Shown piece after piece: positions 1 through 8,829 of a stretch of DNA of 64,000 bases. The DNA is taken from contig CAXGUG010000003.1 of assembly GCA_964012715.1 (NCBI GenBank), positions 1 through 64,000 of the forward strand, read 5' to 3'. The notes under the pieces are model-generated. The model was not told the DNA's origin, did not search any database, and saw only the letters and a list, made by a program, of their open reading frames with translations. This DNA is from UBA1479 sp964012715. Its GTDB lineage: Bacteria > Pseudomonadota > Alphaproteobacteria > Rhodospirillales > Casp-alpha2. The translations under genes and the position numbers were made by a program. Position 1 is the first letter of the stretch, and each line of letters opens with the position of its first letter.

Positions 1-74
1 TGATAGAGGATGCTGTCGGCATCGTCGAGCCGCACCGGCGGCATCTCCAACCCCAGGTTCAAAGCATCGGTCAT
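1..74 (-). CDS. 5' end of an unidentified protein (partial)
   Basis: An ATG on the minus strand at 74-72 opens a frame that runs off the window edge; the visible part begins MTDALNLGLEMPPVRLDDAD. It starts 9 bases after the stop of the HtrA-like gene upstream, so the two are probably co-transcribed. No clear ribosome binding site is visible before the ATG. Only about 24 residues can be seen, too few to name a family. It could be a second HtrA-like protein, since such genes sometimes occur in pairs, but that is a guess. Confidence 0.5.
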   Translation of the reverse strand, partial: MTDALNLGLEMPPVRLDDADSILY

Positions 75-83
75 GATCGCGGA

Positions 84-1061
84 TTAGTGCAGGTTGGGCG
101 ATTTGTAGAATTCGCCCCGGGCGCGGGACCGCACGATCACGGTGATCAATTCGCCGTCACGGTAGATGTTCAACGGAATCTCGATCCCGGCGGGGCCCAG
201 GGACCAAACGCCGCGAAAGAACTCGGCCATGCCGTCGACGGGTTTGTCGTCGACGCCGACCACCATGTCGCCGGCTTCTATGCCCGCGTCTTCCGCCGGG
301 CCGCCTTTCCAGGTGCCGACGATGACGACCTTGCCCATGGTTTCGGCGGTGAAGGTGCCGAGCCAGGGGCGGGGCGGGCGCCCCGTGGTGCCCGTGGTCC
401 GCAAGGTCGGCAGCACCGCCTTCACGATGTCGATGGGAACGATCATGTTGCCTTCGGTCTCGCCACTTTCCTCGCCGCGCACGTAAAGCGAGCCGATCCC
501 CCGCAGGGTTCCGTCCTCGCCGATCAGCGCCGCCCCGCCCCATAGGGGATGGGCGGGGGTGGTGAAGATGGCGTCGTCCAGCAGGTATTCCCAATATCCG
601 GCGAATTCCTTGCGCGCCGAAACGCGGGCCTGCAGCGCATGGGCGCGACCGCCGCATCCGGCGACGATCACGTCGTCGCCCGGAATTAGATCGGCGGAAG
701 ATCCGATCTCCATCGCCGGGGCGTCGAGCGGCTGTAGCGCTTGCACCAGGCCGAAGCCCGTTTCCTGATCGTAGCCCATGACATGGCCTTCGGCGGCGCG
801 ACCGTCATTGGTGACCAGCCAGACCCGTTCGGCCTCGACCACCAGATAACCGATGGTCAGCACCAGGCCCTTGGGGTCGATGACCACGCCATGGCCGCTG
901 CGCTCCGTGCCCAGGGTGTTGGCGGTGAATGCTGTCTCTGGAATTTCCGAGCGTAGGGACACGACACTGCGCAGCGCCGTTTCCACGTCGAATGAAAACC
1001 GTGCCTGATCCGGCCGGTAGGGCTCGGGAATTTCAGGATAGTCCGTGTGCGGATCGTCCAT
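84..1061 (-). CDS. HtrA/trypsin-like pseudoprotease with C-terminal PDZ domain
   Basis: 325 residues with the layout of an S1C (HtrA/DegP-like) protease: a trypsin-like domain at about 25-215 and a PDZ domain at about 232-315 (GGPAEDAGIEAGDMVVGVDD). All three catalytic positions are changed. The His motif (usual TNxHVV) reads TIGYLV with Tyr72; the Asp motif (usual TDLAL) reads TGFGLV with Gly102; the Ser motif (usual GNSGGP) reads HPLWGGA with Trp174. No signal peptide is visible, so it is probably cytoplasmic. It should bind peptides rather than cut them. The start at 1061 lacks a good ribosome binding site. The family call is firm; the loss of activity is inferred from the motifs. Confidence 0.75.
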   Translation of the reverse strand: MDDPHTDYPEIPEPYRPDQARFSFDVETALRSVVSLRSEIPETAFTANTLGTERSGHGVVIDPKGLVLTIGYLVVEAERVWLVTNDGRAAEGHVMGYDQETGFGLVQALQPLDAPAMEIGSSADLIPGDDVIVAGCGGRAHALQARVSARKEFAGYWEYLLDDAIFTTPAHPLWGGAALIGEDGTLRGIGSLYVRGEESGETEGNMIVPIDIVKAVLPTLRTTGTTGRPPRPWLGTFTAETMGKVVIVGTWKGGPAEDAGIEAGDMVVGVDDKPVDGMAEFFRGVWSLGPAGIEIPLNIYRDGELITVIVRSRARGEFYKSPNLH

Positions 1062-1176
1062 ATCCGAATGTTAGAGGAAGTTCGCGGCAATTGAAATGCC
1101 TTCCGGGGGCGCGCAAGATTGTGCACAATCCGATCAAACGAAATATCCGCCCCGGCGGAACGAAGAGGAGGCATTC

Positions 1177-1953
1177 ATGGCCTATTATGTCCCGGTAGAG
1201 GAAGTCCCGAGCCTTAAAGGCAAGGTTTCGGACGAGGAGTGGGAACTGCGCTGCGAGTTGGCGGCGGTTTATCGTCTGGTCAATCGTTTCGGTTGGGACG
1301 ACGGCATTTTCACCCATTCGTCGGTGCGCCTGCCGGGGCGCGACCATCACTTCCTGATCAATCCCTACGGCCATCTGTTTTCCGAGGTCTGCGCCTCGAA
1401 CCTGGTGAAAATCGACGTCGACGGCAACGTCCTGGACGACAGCCCCTACACGGTAATCCGCGCCGGGTTCGTCATCCATTCGGCGATCCACATGGCGCGG
1501 GGCGATGCGATGTGCGTGGTGCATACCCATACCAACGCCGGCATGGCCGTCTCGACCCAGAAGGAAGGGCTGTTGCCCCTGAACCAGAAGTCCATGGGCT
1601 TCTACAACCGGCTCGCCTATCACGACTATGAAGGCATCGCCAACGACACGGAAGAACGTGAACGCCTGGTTCGCGACCTGGGCAATCATCACTCGATGAT
1701 CCTGCGCAACCACGGCTTGCTGGCCACGGGGCGGAGCATCGCCGAAGCGTTCCAGCACATCCGCTATCTGCAGCATTCCTGCGAACTGCAGATCATGTCG
1801 CAATCGACCGGGGCCGAGCTGATCATTCCACCGGCGGAGGTCTGCGAGCATACCGCTCAACAGTTCGAAGGCGACGGCACCCCGCGCGGCGCGGAAACTT
1901 TCGCCGCCTATATGCGGATGCTCGACCGGGAAGAGCCCGACTACAAACATTGA
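1177..1953 (+). CDS. Class II aldolase/adducin family protein
   Basis: 258 residues. The ATG at 1177 is chosen because AGAGGAGG lies at 1165-1172; an in-frame extension upstream has no such signal. The class II aldolase/adducin fold is shown by the zinc ligands His116 and His118 (VVHTHTNAG) and His179 (RNHGLL), with a phosphate-site-like stretch near residues 43-65. The segment RAGFVIHSAIH is typical of the adducin branch and has Gly97 where fuculose-phosphate aldolase has its catalytic Glu, so aldol cleavage is doubtful. The substrate is unknown. It stands alone, divergent from the HtrA-like gene, with a hairpin after its stop. Confidence 0.85.
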   Translation: MAYYVPVEEVPSLKGKVSDEEWELRCELAAVYRLVNRFGWDDGIFTHSSVRLPGRDHHFLINPYGHLFSEVCASNLVKIDVDGNVLDDSPYTVIRAGFVIHSAIHMARGDAMCVVHTHTNAGMAVSTQKEGLLPLNQKSMGFYNRLAYHDYEGIANDTEERERLVRDLGNHHSMILRNHGLLATGRSIAEAFQHIRYLQHSCELQIMSQSTGAELIIPPAEVCEHTAQQFEGDGTPRGAETFAAYMRMLDREEPDYKH

Positions 1954-1982
1954 GCCGAACGACCTAACCGGCGCTGTTTTCG

Positions 1983-2008
1983 CGGCCCGCCCGGCTTTGG
2001 GCGGGCCG
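1983..2008 (+). terminator. GC-rich hairpin after the class II aldolase gene
   Basis: Ten-base perfect stem, CGGCCCGCCC (1983-1992) with GGGCGGGCCG (1999-2008), and a six-base loop, 29 bases after the stop at 1953. No T-run follows, so it is either a weak intrinsic terminator or a 3' end stabiliser. Confidence 0.5.
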
Positions 2009-2078
2009 TCGTGTATCCGGATTAAGTCAATGGCTACAACCGGTTCCGGCGAATCCCCGATCTTAAAAAGTGTGTCAT

Positions 2079-2107
2079 TTGACATCCCTGGTCGGGGCAA
2101 CTATCTT
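2079..2107 (+). promoter_or_regulatory. Sigma70-like promoter of the NAGGN operon
   Basis: TTGACA at 2079-2084, a 17-base spacer, then TATCTT at 2102-2107: a perfect -35 and a 4/6 -10 at ideal spacing. Transcription would start near 2114, about 145 bases before the asparagine-synthetase-like gene. Confidence 0.6.
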
Positions 2108-2131
2108 AACTAAATCAACAACTTAAATCTG

Positions 2132-2177
2132 TCGCCCTGCAGCCCGCTCATCGCTGAGCGGGAGAGGCGATTTTTTT
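2132..2177 (+). terminator. Intrinsic terminator/attenuator in the leader of the NAGGN operon
   Basis: An outer stem TCGCC (2132-2136) with GGCGA (2166-2170) encloses an 8-bp stem CCCGCTCA (2143-2150) with TGAGCGGG (2155-2162) and a TCGC loop, followed at once by seven T (2171-2177). It lies about 20-60 bases after the predicted start site and 80 bases before the first gene. It would therefore stop transcripts from that promoter unless regulated, or define a small RNA of about 60 nt. Confidence 0.6.
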
Positions 2178-2258
2178 GCCGTCCCCAGCGCGGGGTGACG
2201 GATGGCCGCCCTTAACCCGGCGGTATGCGCCAACAAGAACAAAGGAGCCGAACACGGC

Positions 2259-4034
2259 ATGTGCGGACTTAGCGGCGAAATTCGATTCGACGGAACCCAT
2301 GCGGACACGGGAGCGGTGGCGCGGATGACCGATGCCATGGCCCCACGCGGCCCCGATGCGGCGGGCCTGTTCGCGCAAAGCCGGTGCGCCTTCGGCCATC
2401 GGCGGCTGAAGATCATCGATCTTTCGGAAAAGGCGCAGCAGCCCCTGGTCGATTCTGACCTGGGCCTGACCATCGCCTTCAACGGCTGCATCTACAACTA
2501 CAAGGCCTTGCGCGAGGAACTGATCGCCCTGGGGTATCGCTTCTTTTCCACCGGCGATACCGAAGTGGTGCTGAAATCGTTCCATGCCTGGGGGCCGGAC
2601 TGCGTCAAGCGGCTGAACGGCATGTTCGCCTTCGCCATCTACGAGCGCGACACCGGCCGCCTGACCCTGGCCCGCGACCGCCTGGGCATCAAGCCGCTGT
2701 ACCTGGCGGAAAGCGGCAAGCGCCTGCGCTTCGCGTCGAGCCTGCCGGCGATCCTGGCGGCGGGCGACACGGACACCTCGATCGATCCGATCGGCCTGCA
2801 TCATTACATGTCGTTCCACGCCGTGGTGCCGCCGCCCTATACGGTGCTGAAGGGCGTACGCAAGCTGCCGCCCGCGACCTATGCGGTGTTCGACGCCGAC
2901 GGCACGCGCAAGGATACGACCTATTGGAAGGTCGATTTCACCCGCGAGGGCGAGGACCTGGGCCGTAGCGCCGAGGAATGGCGCGATCTGGTCTATGACG
3001 CCCTGGCCCTGTCCATTGACCGACGATTGGAAGCGGACGTCGATGTCGGCGTGTTGTTATCCGGCGGGGTCGATTCCTCGTTGATCGTCGGCATGCTGGC
3101 CCGCGCCGGAAAGACGCCGCTGCGTACGTTCTCGGTCGGGTTCGAAGACGTCGGCGGCGAAGCCGGGAACGAATTCAAATACTCCGACATCATCGCCAAG
3201 GAATTCGGCACCGAGCATTACAAGATCCACATCGGCGCCGACCGGATGATGGAACTGCTGCCCGATACCTTCAAGGCCATGTCCGAACCGATGGTCAGCC
3301 ATGACAACGTCGGCTTCTTCGCGCTAAGCCAGGAAGTCTCCAAGCATGTGAAGGTCGTGCAGTCGGGGCAGGGGGCCGATGAAATCTTCGGCGGTTACTC
3401 CTGGTATCCGCCGCTGATGGATTCCAACGACGCGGTGACCGATTATGCCGCCGTGTTCCGCGACCGCGATTTCGAGGATTACAAGCGCGCCGTCTCGCCC
3501 GCTTATCACACGGACCGCGACGAAAGCCTGGCCTTCATCGCCGACCACTTTGCCCAGCCGGGCGCCGACCGCGCGGTCGACAAGGCATTGCGCATCGATT
3601 CCACGATCATGCTGGTCGACGATCCGGTCAAACGGGTCGACAACATGACCATGGCCTGGGGGCTCGAGGCGCGGGTGCCGTTCCTGGACCACGAGCTGGT
3701 CGAACTGGCGGCGCGCGTGCCGCCGGAACACAAGGTCCGCGACGGCGGCAAGGGCGTGCTGAAAGACGTCGCCCGCTTGGTCGTCCCGGCCGAGGTCATT
3801 GACCGGCCTAAGGGCTATTTCCCTGTTCCGGCATTGAAGTACATCGAAGGCCCGTATCTTGAAATGGTGCGGGACACCCTGGCGTCAAAGGCGGCGCGTG
3901 ACCGGGCGTTGTTCAACCGTGGCTATCTGGACATGTTGTTGGACGCACCGGCCGATCACATTACGCCGCTAAAAGGCTCGAAGCTGTGGCAGGTGGCGCT
4001 CATGGAAACTTGGCTGCAGACTCACGGGGTCTGA
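2259..4034 (+). CDS. asnO: N-acetylglutaminylglutamine amidotransferase (asparagine synthetase-like)
   Basis: 591 residues; the ATG at 2259 gives the N-terminal Cys2 (MCGLSGE), the nucleophile of class II glutamine amidotransferases, with AAAGGAG at 2241-2247. The glutaminase domain covers about 2-200 and the asparagine-synthetase domain about 240-580, with the ATP pyrophosphatase loop LSGGVDSS at 267-274. The next two genes (GNAT/ATP-grasp fusion, M42 peptidase) are the known partners in making the osmolyte N-acetylglutaminylglutamine amide, where this enzyme amidates the dipeptide. That neighbourhood separates it from ordinary asparagine synthetase. A promoter and attenuator-like hairpin precede it; NAGGN sets are usually osmotically induced. 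Confidence 0.88.
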   Translation: MCGLSGEIRFDGTHADTGAVARMTDAMAPRGPDAAGLFAQSRCAFGHRRLKIIDLSEKAQQPLVDSDLGLTIAFNGCIYNYKALREELIALGYRFFSTGDTEVVLKSFHAWGPDCVKRLNGMFAFAIYERDTGRLTLARDRLGIKPLYLAESGKRLRFASSLPAILAAGDTDTSIDPIGLHHYMSFHAVVPPPYTVLKGVRKLPPATYAVFDADGTRKDTTYWKVDFTREGEDLGRSAEEWRDLVYDALALSIDRRLEADVDVGVLLSGGVDSSLIVGMLARAGKTPLRTFSVGFEDVGGEAGNEFKYSDIIAKEFGTEHYKIHIGADRMMELLPDTFKAMSEPMVSHDNVGFFALSQEVSKHVKVVQSGQGADEIFGGYSWYPPLMDSNDAVTDYAAVFRDRDFEDYKRAVSPAYHTDRDESLAFIADHFAQPGADRAVDKALRIDSTIMLVDDPVKRVDNMTMAWGLEARVPFLDHELVELAARVPPEHKVRDGGKGVLKDVARLVVPAEVIDRPKGYFPVPALKYIEGPYLEMVRDTLASKAARDRALFNRGYLDMLLDAPADHITPLKGSKLWQVALMETWLQTHGV

Positions 4035-4065
4035 CGGCGTGACCCGGCAAAAGGAACCCCAGGTC

Positions 4066-5811
4066 ATGGAAGATAAGCTGTCCTTGAAGCATTGGGGCGA
4101 GCCGCCCAAAAACGGGTTGGGCACGGTCGGAAAATGCGTGGCCGTTCACTGCGGCTGGGGCCGCGTGTTGTTCGGCCAAACCTTCGACAAGCCGGACCTG
4201 CTCGCTGGTCAGTTGATGGACGAGGAAACCGGCGAGCGCGATCTGGCGATCTACGTGCGCGACCCGCATGTTCTGCTGTCGCTGGCGCCGCAGACACTGT
4301 TCATGGACCCGTCGCATAGCTATCGGCTGAACCTCAAGGAACTACCGGCCACGGCCATGGCGACGGAAAGCGCCAAGTTCACTATTCGCCCGGCGACGTC
4401 GGCGGACGAAAGCGCGGTCAACCGTATCTACGGATCGCGCGGCATGGTCGCGTTGAAGCCCGGGTTTCTGGGCGATTTGGATGACCGGCACTGCGTTTCG
4501 GTCCTGGTTGCCGAGGGCACGCAGGACGGCGAAATCCTGGGCGTCGTCATGGGGGTCGATCATGCGGTCGCTTTCGATGATCCGGAAGAAGGCTCCAGCC
4601 TGTGGGCCTTGGCGGTCGATGCCCAGGCCGCCGTGCCCGCCGTCGGTATCGGTCTGGTCAAGGATTTGGCGGCCCGGTTCCGTCAGGCCGGGCGTGCGTT
4701 CATGGACTTGTCGGTCCTGCATGACAACGCCGAGGCGATAAAGCTGTACGAGAAAATGGGGTTCGAACGGGTGCCCGTCTATACGGTGAAAAAGAAGAAC
4801 CCGATCAACGAATCCCTGTTCATCGGCCCGCAGCGGACCGAGAACCTGAACATCTATGCCAAGATCATCGTCGATGAAGCCCGCCGCCGGGGCATCCATG
4901 TGGACATCGAAGACGCCGAGGCGGGCCTGTTCACCCTGACCCTGGGTGGTCGGACGATCGCCTGCCGTGAATCGCTCAGTGAGATGACGTCCGCCGTGGC
5001 GATGAGCCGCTGCGACGATAAATCCCTGACCCATCGAACCCTGGCCAAAGCCGACTTGAAGGTGCCTGCGCAGGTCACCCTGAAGAACCGGGATGACGTG
5101 CGCGAATTCCTGGATCGTTTCGGGCGGATCGTGATCAAGCCCGCGCGGGGCGAACAAGGCATGGGCGTGTTCGTCGACCTATGTTCCGAGGACGAGGCGA
5201 TCAAAGCCTTCGACGAAGTGCGCGACCAGACAGACCACGTCATCGGCGAAGAATTCGTTCAGGGGCGGGACTTGCGCATCATCGTGATCGGGGACGAGGT
5301 CGCCGCCGCCGCCGTGCGCCGCCCGCCGCGCATTACCGGCGACGGCCAGCACAGCATTCAGGAACTTATTCAGCGCCTGAGCCGCCGCCGAGCCGCCGCC
5401 ACGGGCGGCGAAAGCCGTATCCCGATCGACGACGAAACGCGGCGCTGCATTCAGGCGCAGGGTTACGGCATGGGGTCGATCCTCGCCGACGGTGTGGTCT
5501 TGGAGGTTCGCAAGACCGCGAACCTGCACACCGGTGGGACGATCCACGACGTGACCGAAGACCTGCATCCGGTCCTGCGCGAAGCCGCTTTGGCGGGCCG
5601 CCAGGTTCTGGGAATTCCCGTCGTCGGTTTCGATTTCATGGTTCCCCAGGTGGACGGAGCCGACTACCGTATCATTGAAGCAAACGAGCGCCCCGGTCTG
5701 GCCAACCACGAGCCACAGCCGACGGCGCAGAAATTCGTCGATTTCCTGTTCCCCGAGACCCGCAAGGAAATGGTCGAACAACCGGCAAAAAGCCGAGGAG
5801 ATATCGCGTGA
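4066..5811 (+). CDS. ngg: N-acetylglutaminylglutamine synthetase (GNAT + ATP-grasp fusion)
   Basis: 581 residues from ATG 4066, preceded by AAAAGGA at 4049-4055; a GTG at 4039 would add nine residues but has a poorer ribosome site. An N-terminal region of about 100 residues is followed by a GNAT acetyltransferase domain (about 104-240, FTIRPATSADESAV to LYEKMGFERVPVY) and an ATP-grasp ligase domain (about 285-565, with VIKPARGEQGMGV and IIEANERPGL). This fusion is characteristic of the enzyme that acetylates glutamine and joins a second glutamine in NAGGN synthesis. It lies 31 bases after asnO and its stop overlaps the start of the M42 gene. Confidence 0.88.
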   Translation: MEDKLSLKHWGEPPKNGLGTVGKCVAVHCGWGRVLFGQTFDKPDLLAGQLMDEETGERDLAIYVRDPHVLLSLAPQTLFMDPSHSYRLNLKELPATAMATESAKFTIRPATSADESAVNRIYGSRGMVALKPGFLGDLDDRHCVSVLVAEGTQDGEILGVVMGVDHAVAFDDPEEGSSLWALAVDAQAAVPAVGIGLVKDLAARFRQAGRAFMDLSVLHDNAEAIKLYEKMGFERVPVYTVKKKNPINESLFIGPQRTENLNIYAKIIVDEARRRGIHVDIEDAEAGLFTLTLGGRTIACRESLSEMTSAVAMSRCDDKSLTHRTLAKADLKVPAQVTLKNRDDVREFLDRFGRIVIKPARGEQGMGVFVDLCSEDEAIKAFDEVRDQTDHVIGEEFVQGRDLRIIVIGDEVAAAAVRRPPRITGDGQHSIQELIQRLSRRRAAATGGESRIPIDDETRRCIQAQGYGMGSILADGVVLEVRKTANLHTGGTIHDVTEDLHPVLREAALAGRQVLGIPVVGFDFMVPQVDGADYRIIEANERPGLANHEPQPTAQKFVDFLFPETRKEMVEQPAKSRGDIA

Positions 5812-6947
5812 AGTACGACCTTTTCATCGACCGGGATTATTTGGTCGAGATTCTGGCCAAACTCCTGGCCACCCCCAGCCCCACCGGCATGACGGACGAG
5901 ATCGTCGGCTTGGTTTGCGATGAATTGAAGGAACTGGGCATACCGTTCGAATTGACCCGCCGGGGCGCGATCCGCGCCGATTTGAAGGGCGAGGCCGCAT
6001 CGCCCGACCGGGCCATCGCGTCGCACCTGGACACCCTGGGCGCCATGGTCAAAAGCTTCCGTCTGGGAGGGCGCTTGGAAGTGGTGCCGATCGGCCATTG
6101 GTCGTCGCGCTTTGCCGAGGGCGCGCGCTGCACCGTGCATTCCGACGGCGGCCGCACCTTCCGCGGCACGATCCTGCCGGCCAAGGCCTCGGGTCATACC
6201 TATAACGAAGCGATCGACACCCAACCCACGGATTGGAGCGAGGTCGAACTGCGCCTGGATGAGCGCGTCGCCTACGAACACGAAGTCCGGGCGCTCGGCA
6301 TCAATGTCGGCGATACCATTTCCATCGACCCGATGACCGAGTTCATGAAGAACGGTTTCGTGTTTTCCCGCCACCTGGATGACAAGGCGGGTGTCGCGGC
6401 GATGCTGACGGCGGCGCGGGCGATCATCCGCTCCGACGTCAACCTGCCGATCGACTGCCACCTGTTGTTCACGATCTCGGAAGAGGTCGGGGTCGGCGCA
6501 TCGCACGTACTGCATGGCGATGTGGCGGAACTGGTCTCCATCGACAACGGCACCATCGCGCCGGGGCAGCATACCTCGGAATACGGCGTGACCATTGCCA
6601 TGCAGGATTCGTCCGGTCCGTTCGACTGGCACCTGTCGCGATCGCTGATCGACATGTGCGTGCATCATGGGGTCGAGTATTCGCGCGATGTGTTCCGCTA
6701 TTACCGGTCCGATGCCGCCGCGGCGTTGGAAGCGGGGAACGACATTCGGACGGCGCTGCTTTGCTTCGCCCTGGATGCGTCGCACGGGTACGAGCGTACG
6801 CATCTGGATTCCGTCATGGCGCTGACGCGGTTGCTGACGCTTTATGTGCAGTCCAAACCGATGTTCATGCGCGACAAGGATGCGTTGGGTCCGCTTGGCG
6901 ATTTGCCGGCGACGGAGCGCGATAAACAGCCGAAAGCCGCCGAGTAG
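5808..6947 (+). CDS. M42-family peptidase of the NAGGN osmolyte system
   Basis: 379 residues, GTG start at 5808 overlapping the ngg stop by four bases, with CGAGGAG at 5794-5800. Dinuclear-metal residues of the M42 aminopeptidases are present: His73 and Asp75 (ASHLDTLG), Asp191 (HLDDKAG), Glu225-Glu226 (ISEEVG) and Asp246 (SIDNG). M42 peptidases are cytoplasmic and often form large cages. This one is the third member of the conserved NAGGN trio; its role there is not settled and may be turnover of the dipeptide or supply of precursor. Overlap with ngg implies translational coupling. Confidence 0.85.
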   Translation: MKYDLFIDRDYLVEILAKLLATPSPTGMTDEIVGLVCDELKELGIPFELTRRGAIRADLKGEAASPDRAIASHLDTLGAMVKSFRLGGRLEVVPIGHWSSRFAEGARCTVHSDGGRTFRGTILPAKASGHTYNEAIDTQPTDWSEVELRLDERVAYEHEVRALGINVGDTISIDPMTEFMKNGFVFSRHLDDKAGVAAMLTAARAIIRSDVNLPIDCHLLFTISEEVGVGASHVLHGDVAELVSIDNGTIAPGQHTSEYGVTIAMQDSSGPFDWHLSRSLIDMCVHHGVEYSRDVFRYYRSDAAAALEAGNDIRTALLCFALDASHGYERTHLDSVMALTRLLTLYVQSKPMFMRDKDALGPLGDLPATERDKQPKAAE

Positions 6948-7013
6948 GGCTTGCCCCGCCCCGCCTGCCCGGGTGACACTGTTCCCGTAATCCTTTCTTC
7001 GCCTCTTAAATCC

Positions 7014-7025
7014 TAGAGGCCTCTA
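7014..7025. promoter_or_regulatory. 12-bp palindrome before the gamma-glutamyltransferase gene
   Basis: TAGAGGCCTCTA is a perfect 12-bp palindrome 20 bases before the ATG at 7045, within the 97-base gap after the M42 gene. It could be a small operator or an mRNA hairpin near the start. No regulator is assigned. Confidence 0.3.
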
Positions 7026-7044
7026 ATCCTACGGGGACTGCTTG

Positions 7045-8652
7045 ATGAAAAACGGCATGGTCGTGGCCGCCCAACCTGAACCGGTTGAGGTTGGTGCTGA
7101 AATCCTTCGTGCTGGTGGCAACGCGGTCGATGCCGCCGTCGCCACCGCCTTCGCGCAGACGGTGGTCGACCCGTTCATGTGCGGGATTGCCGGGTTCGGC
7201 TCCATGCATATGTATCTGCCGTCCGTGGGCCAGCACCTGTGCCTGGATTTCCACGCCCGCGCCCCCGGCGCCGTCACCGACGATATGTGGCTCGATTTGT
7301 TGGAGCGCGAGACCGAGGACGGCTTCGGCTTCGTCCTCAAAGGGGCCGTCAACGAGGTCGGCTATCAGGCCATCGCCACGCCGGAAACGCTGCGCGCCCT
7401 GGATGCGGCGCTGTCGCGGTTCGGCACGCTGAGCCTGGCCGAGGTTTTGGCCCCGTCCATCGCCTTGGCCCGCGACGGCTATATGGTCCGCCCGCATATG
7501 CATCGTTTCTGGACGCAGGTCGAACCCCATGGTCGGGTGCCGCATTCCGCCTATCTGCATGGATCGCCCGCGACCGGTAAGATTTATCTGAACGCCGACG
7601 GCAGTCTGAAGACCCCGGGCGAGATCATCAAGAACCCGGACATGGCCCAGACCTACGAGCGCATCGCCCAGGGCGGCGCCGACGAGTTCTATTCCGGGGC
7701 CGTCGCCGACGCGATTACCGCCGATATGGCCGCCAACGGCGGCTTGATCAGCGCCGAGGATCTGGCTGGGTGCCAGCCGGAACAGACGGAACCCTTGTGG
7801 ACCGAGTATCGCGGCCTGCGCATTTCGTCCTGCCCCCCGCCGGGCGGCGGCATCATGGTTTTGCAGATGCTGAACATCCTGGAGAATTTCGATCTGGCCG
7901 CGATGGGCCATAACTCGCCCGACTACATCCGCACCGTGGCAGAGGCGATGAAGATCGCGACCGTCGACAAGGACCGCCATGTTGGCGACCCCCGGTTCGT
8001 CGACGTGCCGGTCGCCCATCTGCTGGACAAGGGCTATGCCGCCGAATGCGCGGCCAGGATCAAGGCGGGCGAGATCACCCATGTCCCGCGCCTGGGCCAG
8101 GACAAGGAAAGCAAGGACACGACCCACCTTTGCGTGGTCGACAAGGCCGGGGATTGCGTCAGCCTGACCCATTCGCTGGGCATGCCGTCGGGCGTGACGA
8201 CCGAGGGGCTAGGCTTCATCTACAACGGTTGCATGGGGGTGTTCGATCCGCGCCCTGGACACGTCGGCTCGCTCGCCCCGGGCAAGTCGCGCTTTACTTC
8301 GATGGCGCCGTCAATCGTGTTCGATGGCGATACGCCGCGCTTCGTCGTCGGCGCGCCAGGCGGGACCTATATCGCCATGGGCGTGGTGCAGGCGATCCTG
8401 AACCACATCGATTTCGGCATGGACGCGCAACAGGCGGTCTCCGCCCCGCGGTTCTCGGCGACCAGCGATATCGTCGAGATCGTCAACCGGATACCCCGCG
8501 CGGTCGAGGCGGAATTGAACGCGCGCGGATATCCGACCCGCCGCTATCCCATCAATTTCCATTTCGCGGGCGTGCATGCGATCCGGATCGTCGATGGCGT
8601 ACCCGACGGCGGGGCAGATCCGGGCCGTGACGGCATGGCGATGGCCGTCTGA
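7045..8652 (+). CDS. ggt: Gamma-glutamyltransferase family protein, cytoplasmic
   Basis: 535 residues from ATG 7045. The family is recognised from LRAGGNAVDAAVATA near the start, PPPGGG (264-269), and the autoprocessing site DTTHLCVVDKAGD. Thr359 is the expected nucleophile, leaving a small subunit of about 177 residues, close to the usual size. No signal peptide is present, unlike the periplasmic E. coli enzyme, so it should act in the cytoplasm. It follows the NAGGN trio on the same strand after 97 bases and may serve glutamine or gamma-glutamyl turnover there; that link is inferred from position only. Confidence 0.8.
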   Translation: MKNGMVVAAQPEPVEVGAEILRAGGNAVDAAVATAFAQTVVDPFMCGIAGFGSMHMYLPSVGQHLCLDFHARAPGAVTDDMWLDLLERETEDGFGFVLKGAVNEVGYQAIATPETLRALDAALSRFGTLSLAEVLAPSIALARDGYMVRPHMHRFWTQVEPHGRVPHSAYLHGSPATGKIYLNADGSLKTPGEIIKNPDMAQTYERIAQGGADEFYSGAVADAITADMAANGGLISAEDLAGCQPEQTEPLWTEYRGLRISSCPPPGGGIMVLQMLNILENFDLAAMGHNSPDYIRTVAEAMKIATVDKDRHVGDPRFVDVPVAHLLDKGYAAECAARIKAGEITHVPRLGQDKESKDTTHLCVVDKAGDCVSLTHSLGMPSGVTTEGLGFIYNGCMGVFDPRPGHVGSLAPGKSRFTSMAPSIVFDGDTPRFVVGAPGGTYIAMGVVQAILNHIDFGMDAQQAVSAPRFSATSDIVEIVNRIPRAVEAELNARGYPTRRYPINFHFAGVHAIRIVDGVPDGGADPGRDGMAMAV

Positions 8653-8829
8653 CCGGACATCTATTTCACATCATCTGACGGGTAATTCGCCCTGCCCGAT
8701 CTTCACAAAAGGTTGATCGAGCGAGCTGGGCCCGGATTTGTGCGGTTTATAAAAAACAAAAAAATAGTGTATTAAAAATAATATCTACAAAACAATTGAC
8801 GAAAATAGAATCCTGAACCACATTACGAG
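8653..8829. other. AT-rich upstream region of the cysG operon
   Basis: No gene is seen here. The stretch from about 8735 is much richer in A and T than its surroundings and holds a possible -35 element, TTGACG at 8796-8801, without a convincing -10. It most likely carries the promoter of the siroheme/sulfite reductase operon. Confidence 0.45.

Noticed and set aside
2259..4034. Plain asparagine synthetase B
   Set aside because: The domain layout is the same, but the following GNAT/ATP-grasp fusion and M42 peptidase are specific to the NAGGN osmolyte set.
4342..5157. Long antisense open frames inside GC-rich genes (for example here, and at 41367-43208 and 47699-49003)
   Set aside because: They mirror the codon-position GC bias of the real genes, lack ribosome sites and resemble no protein family.
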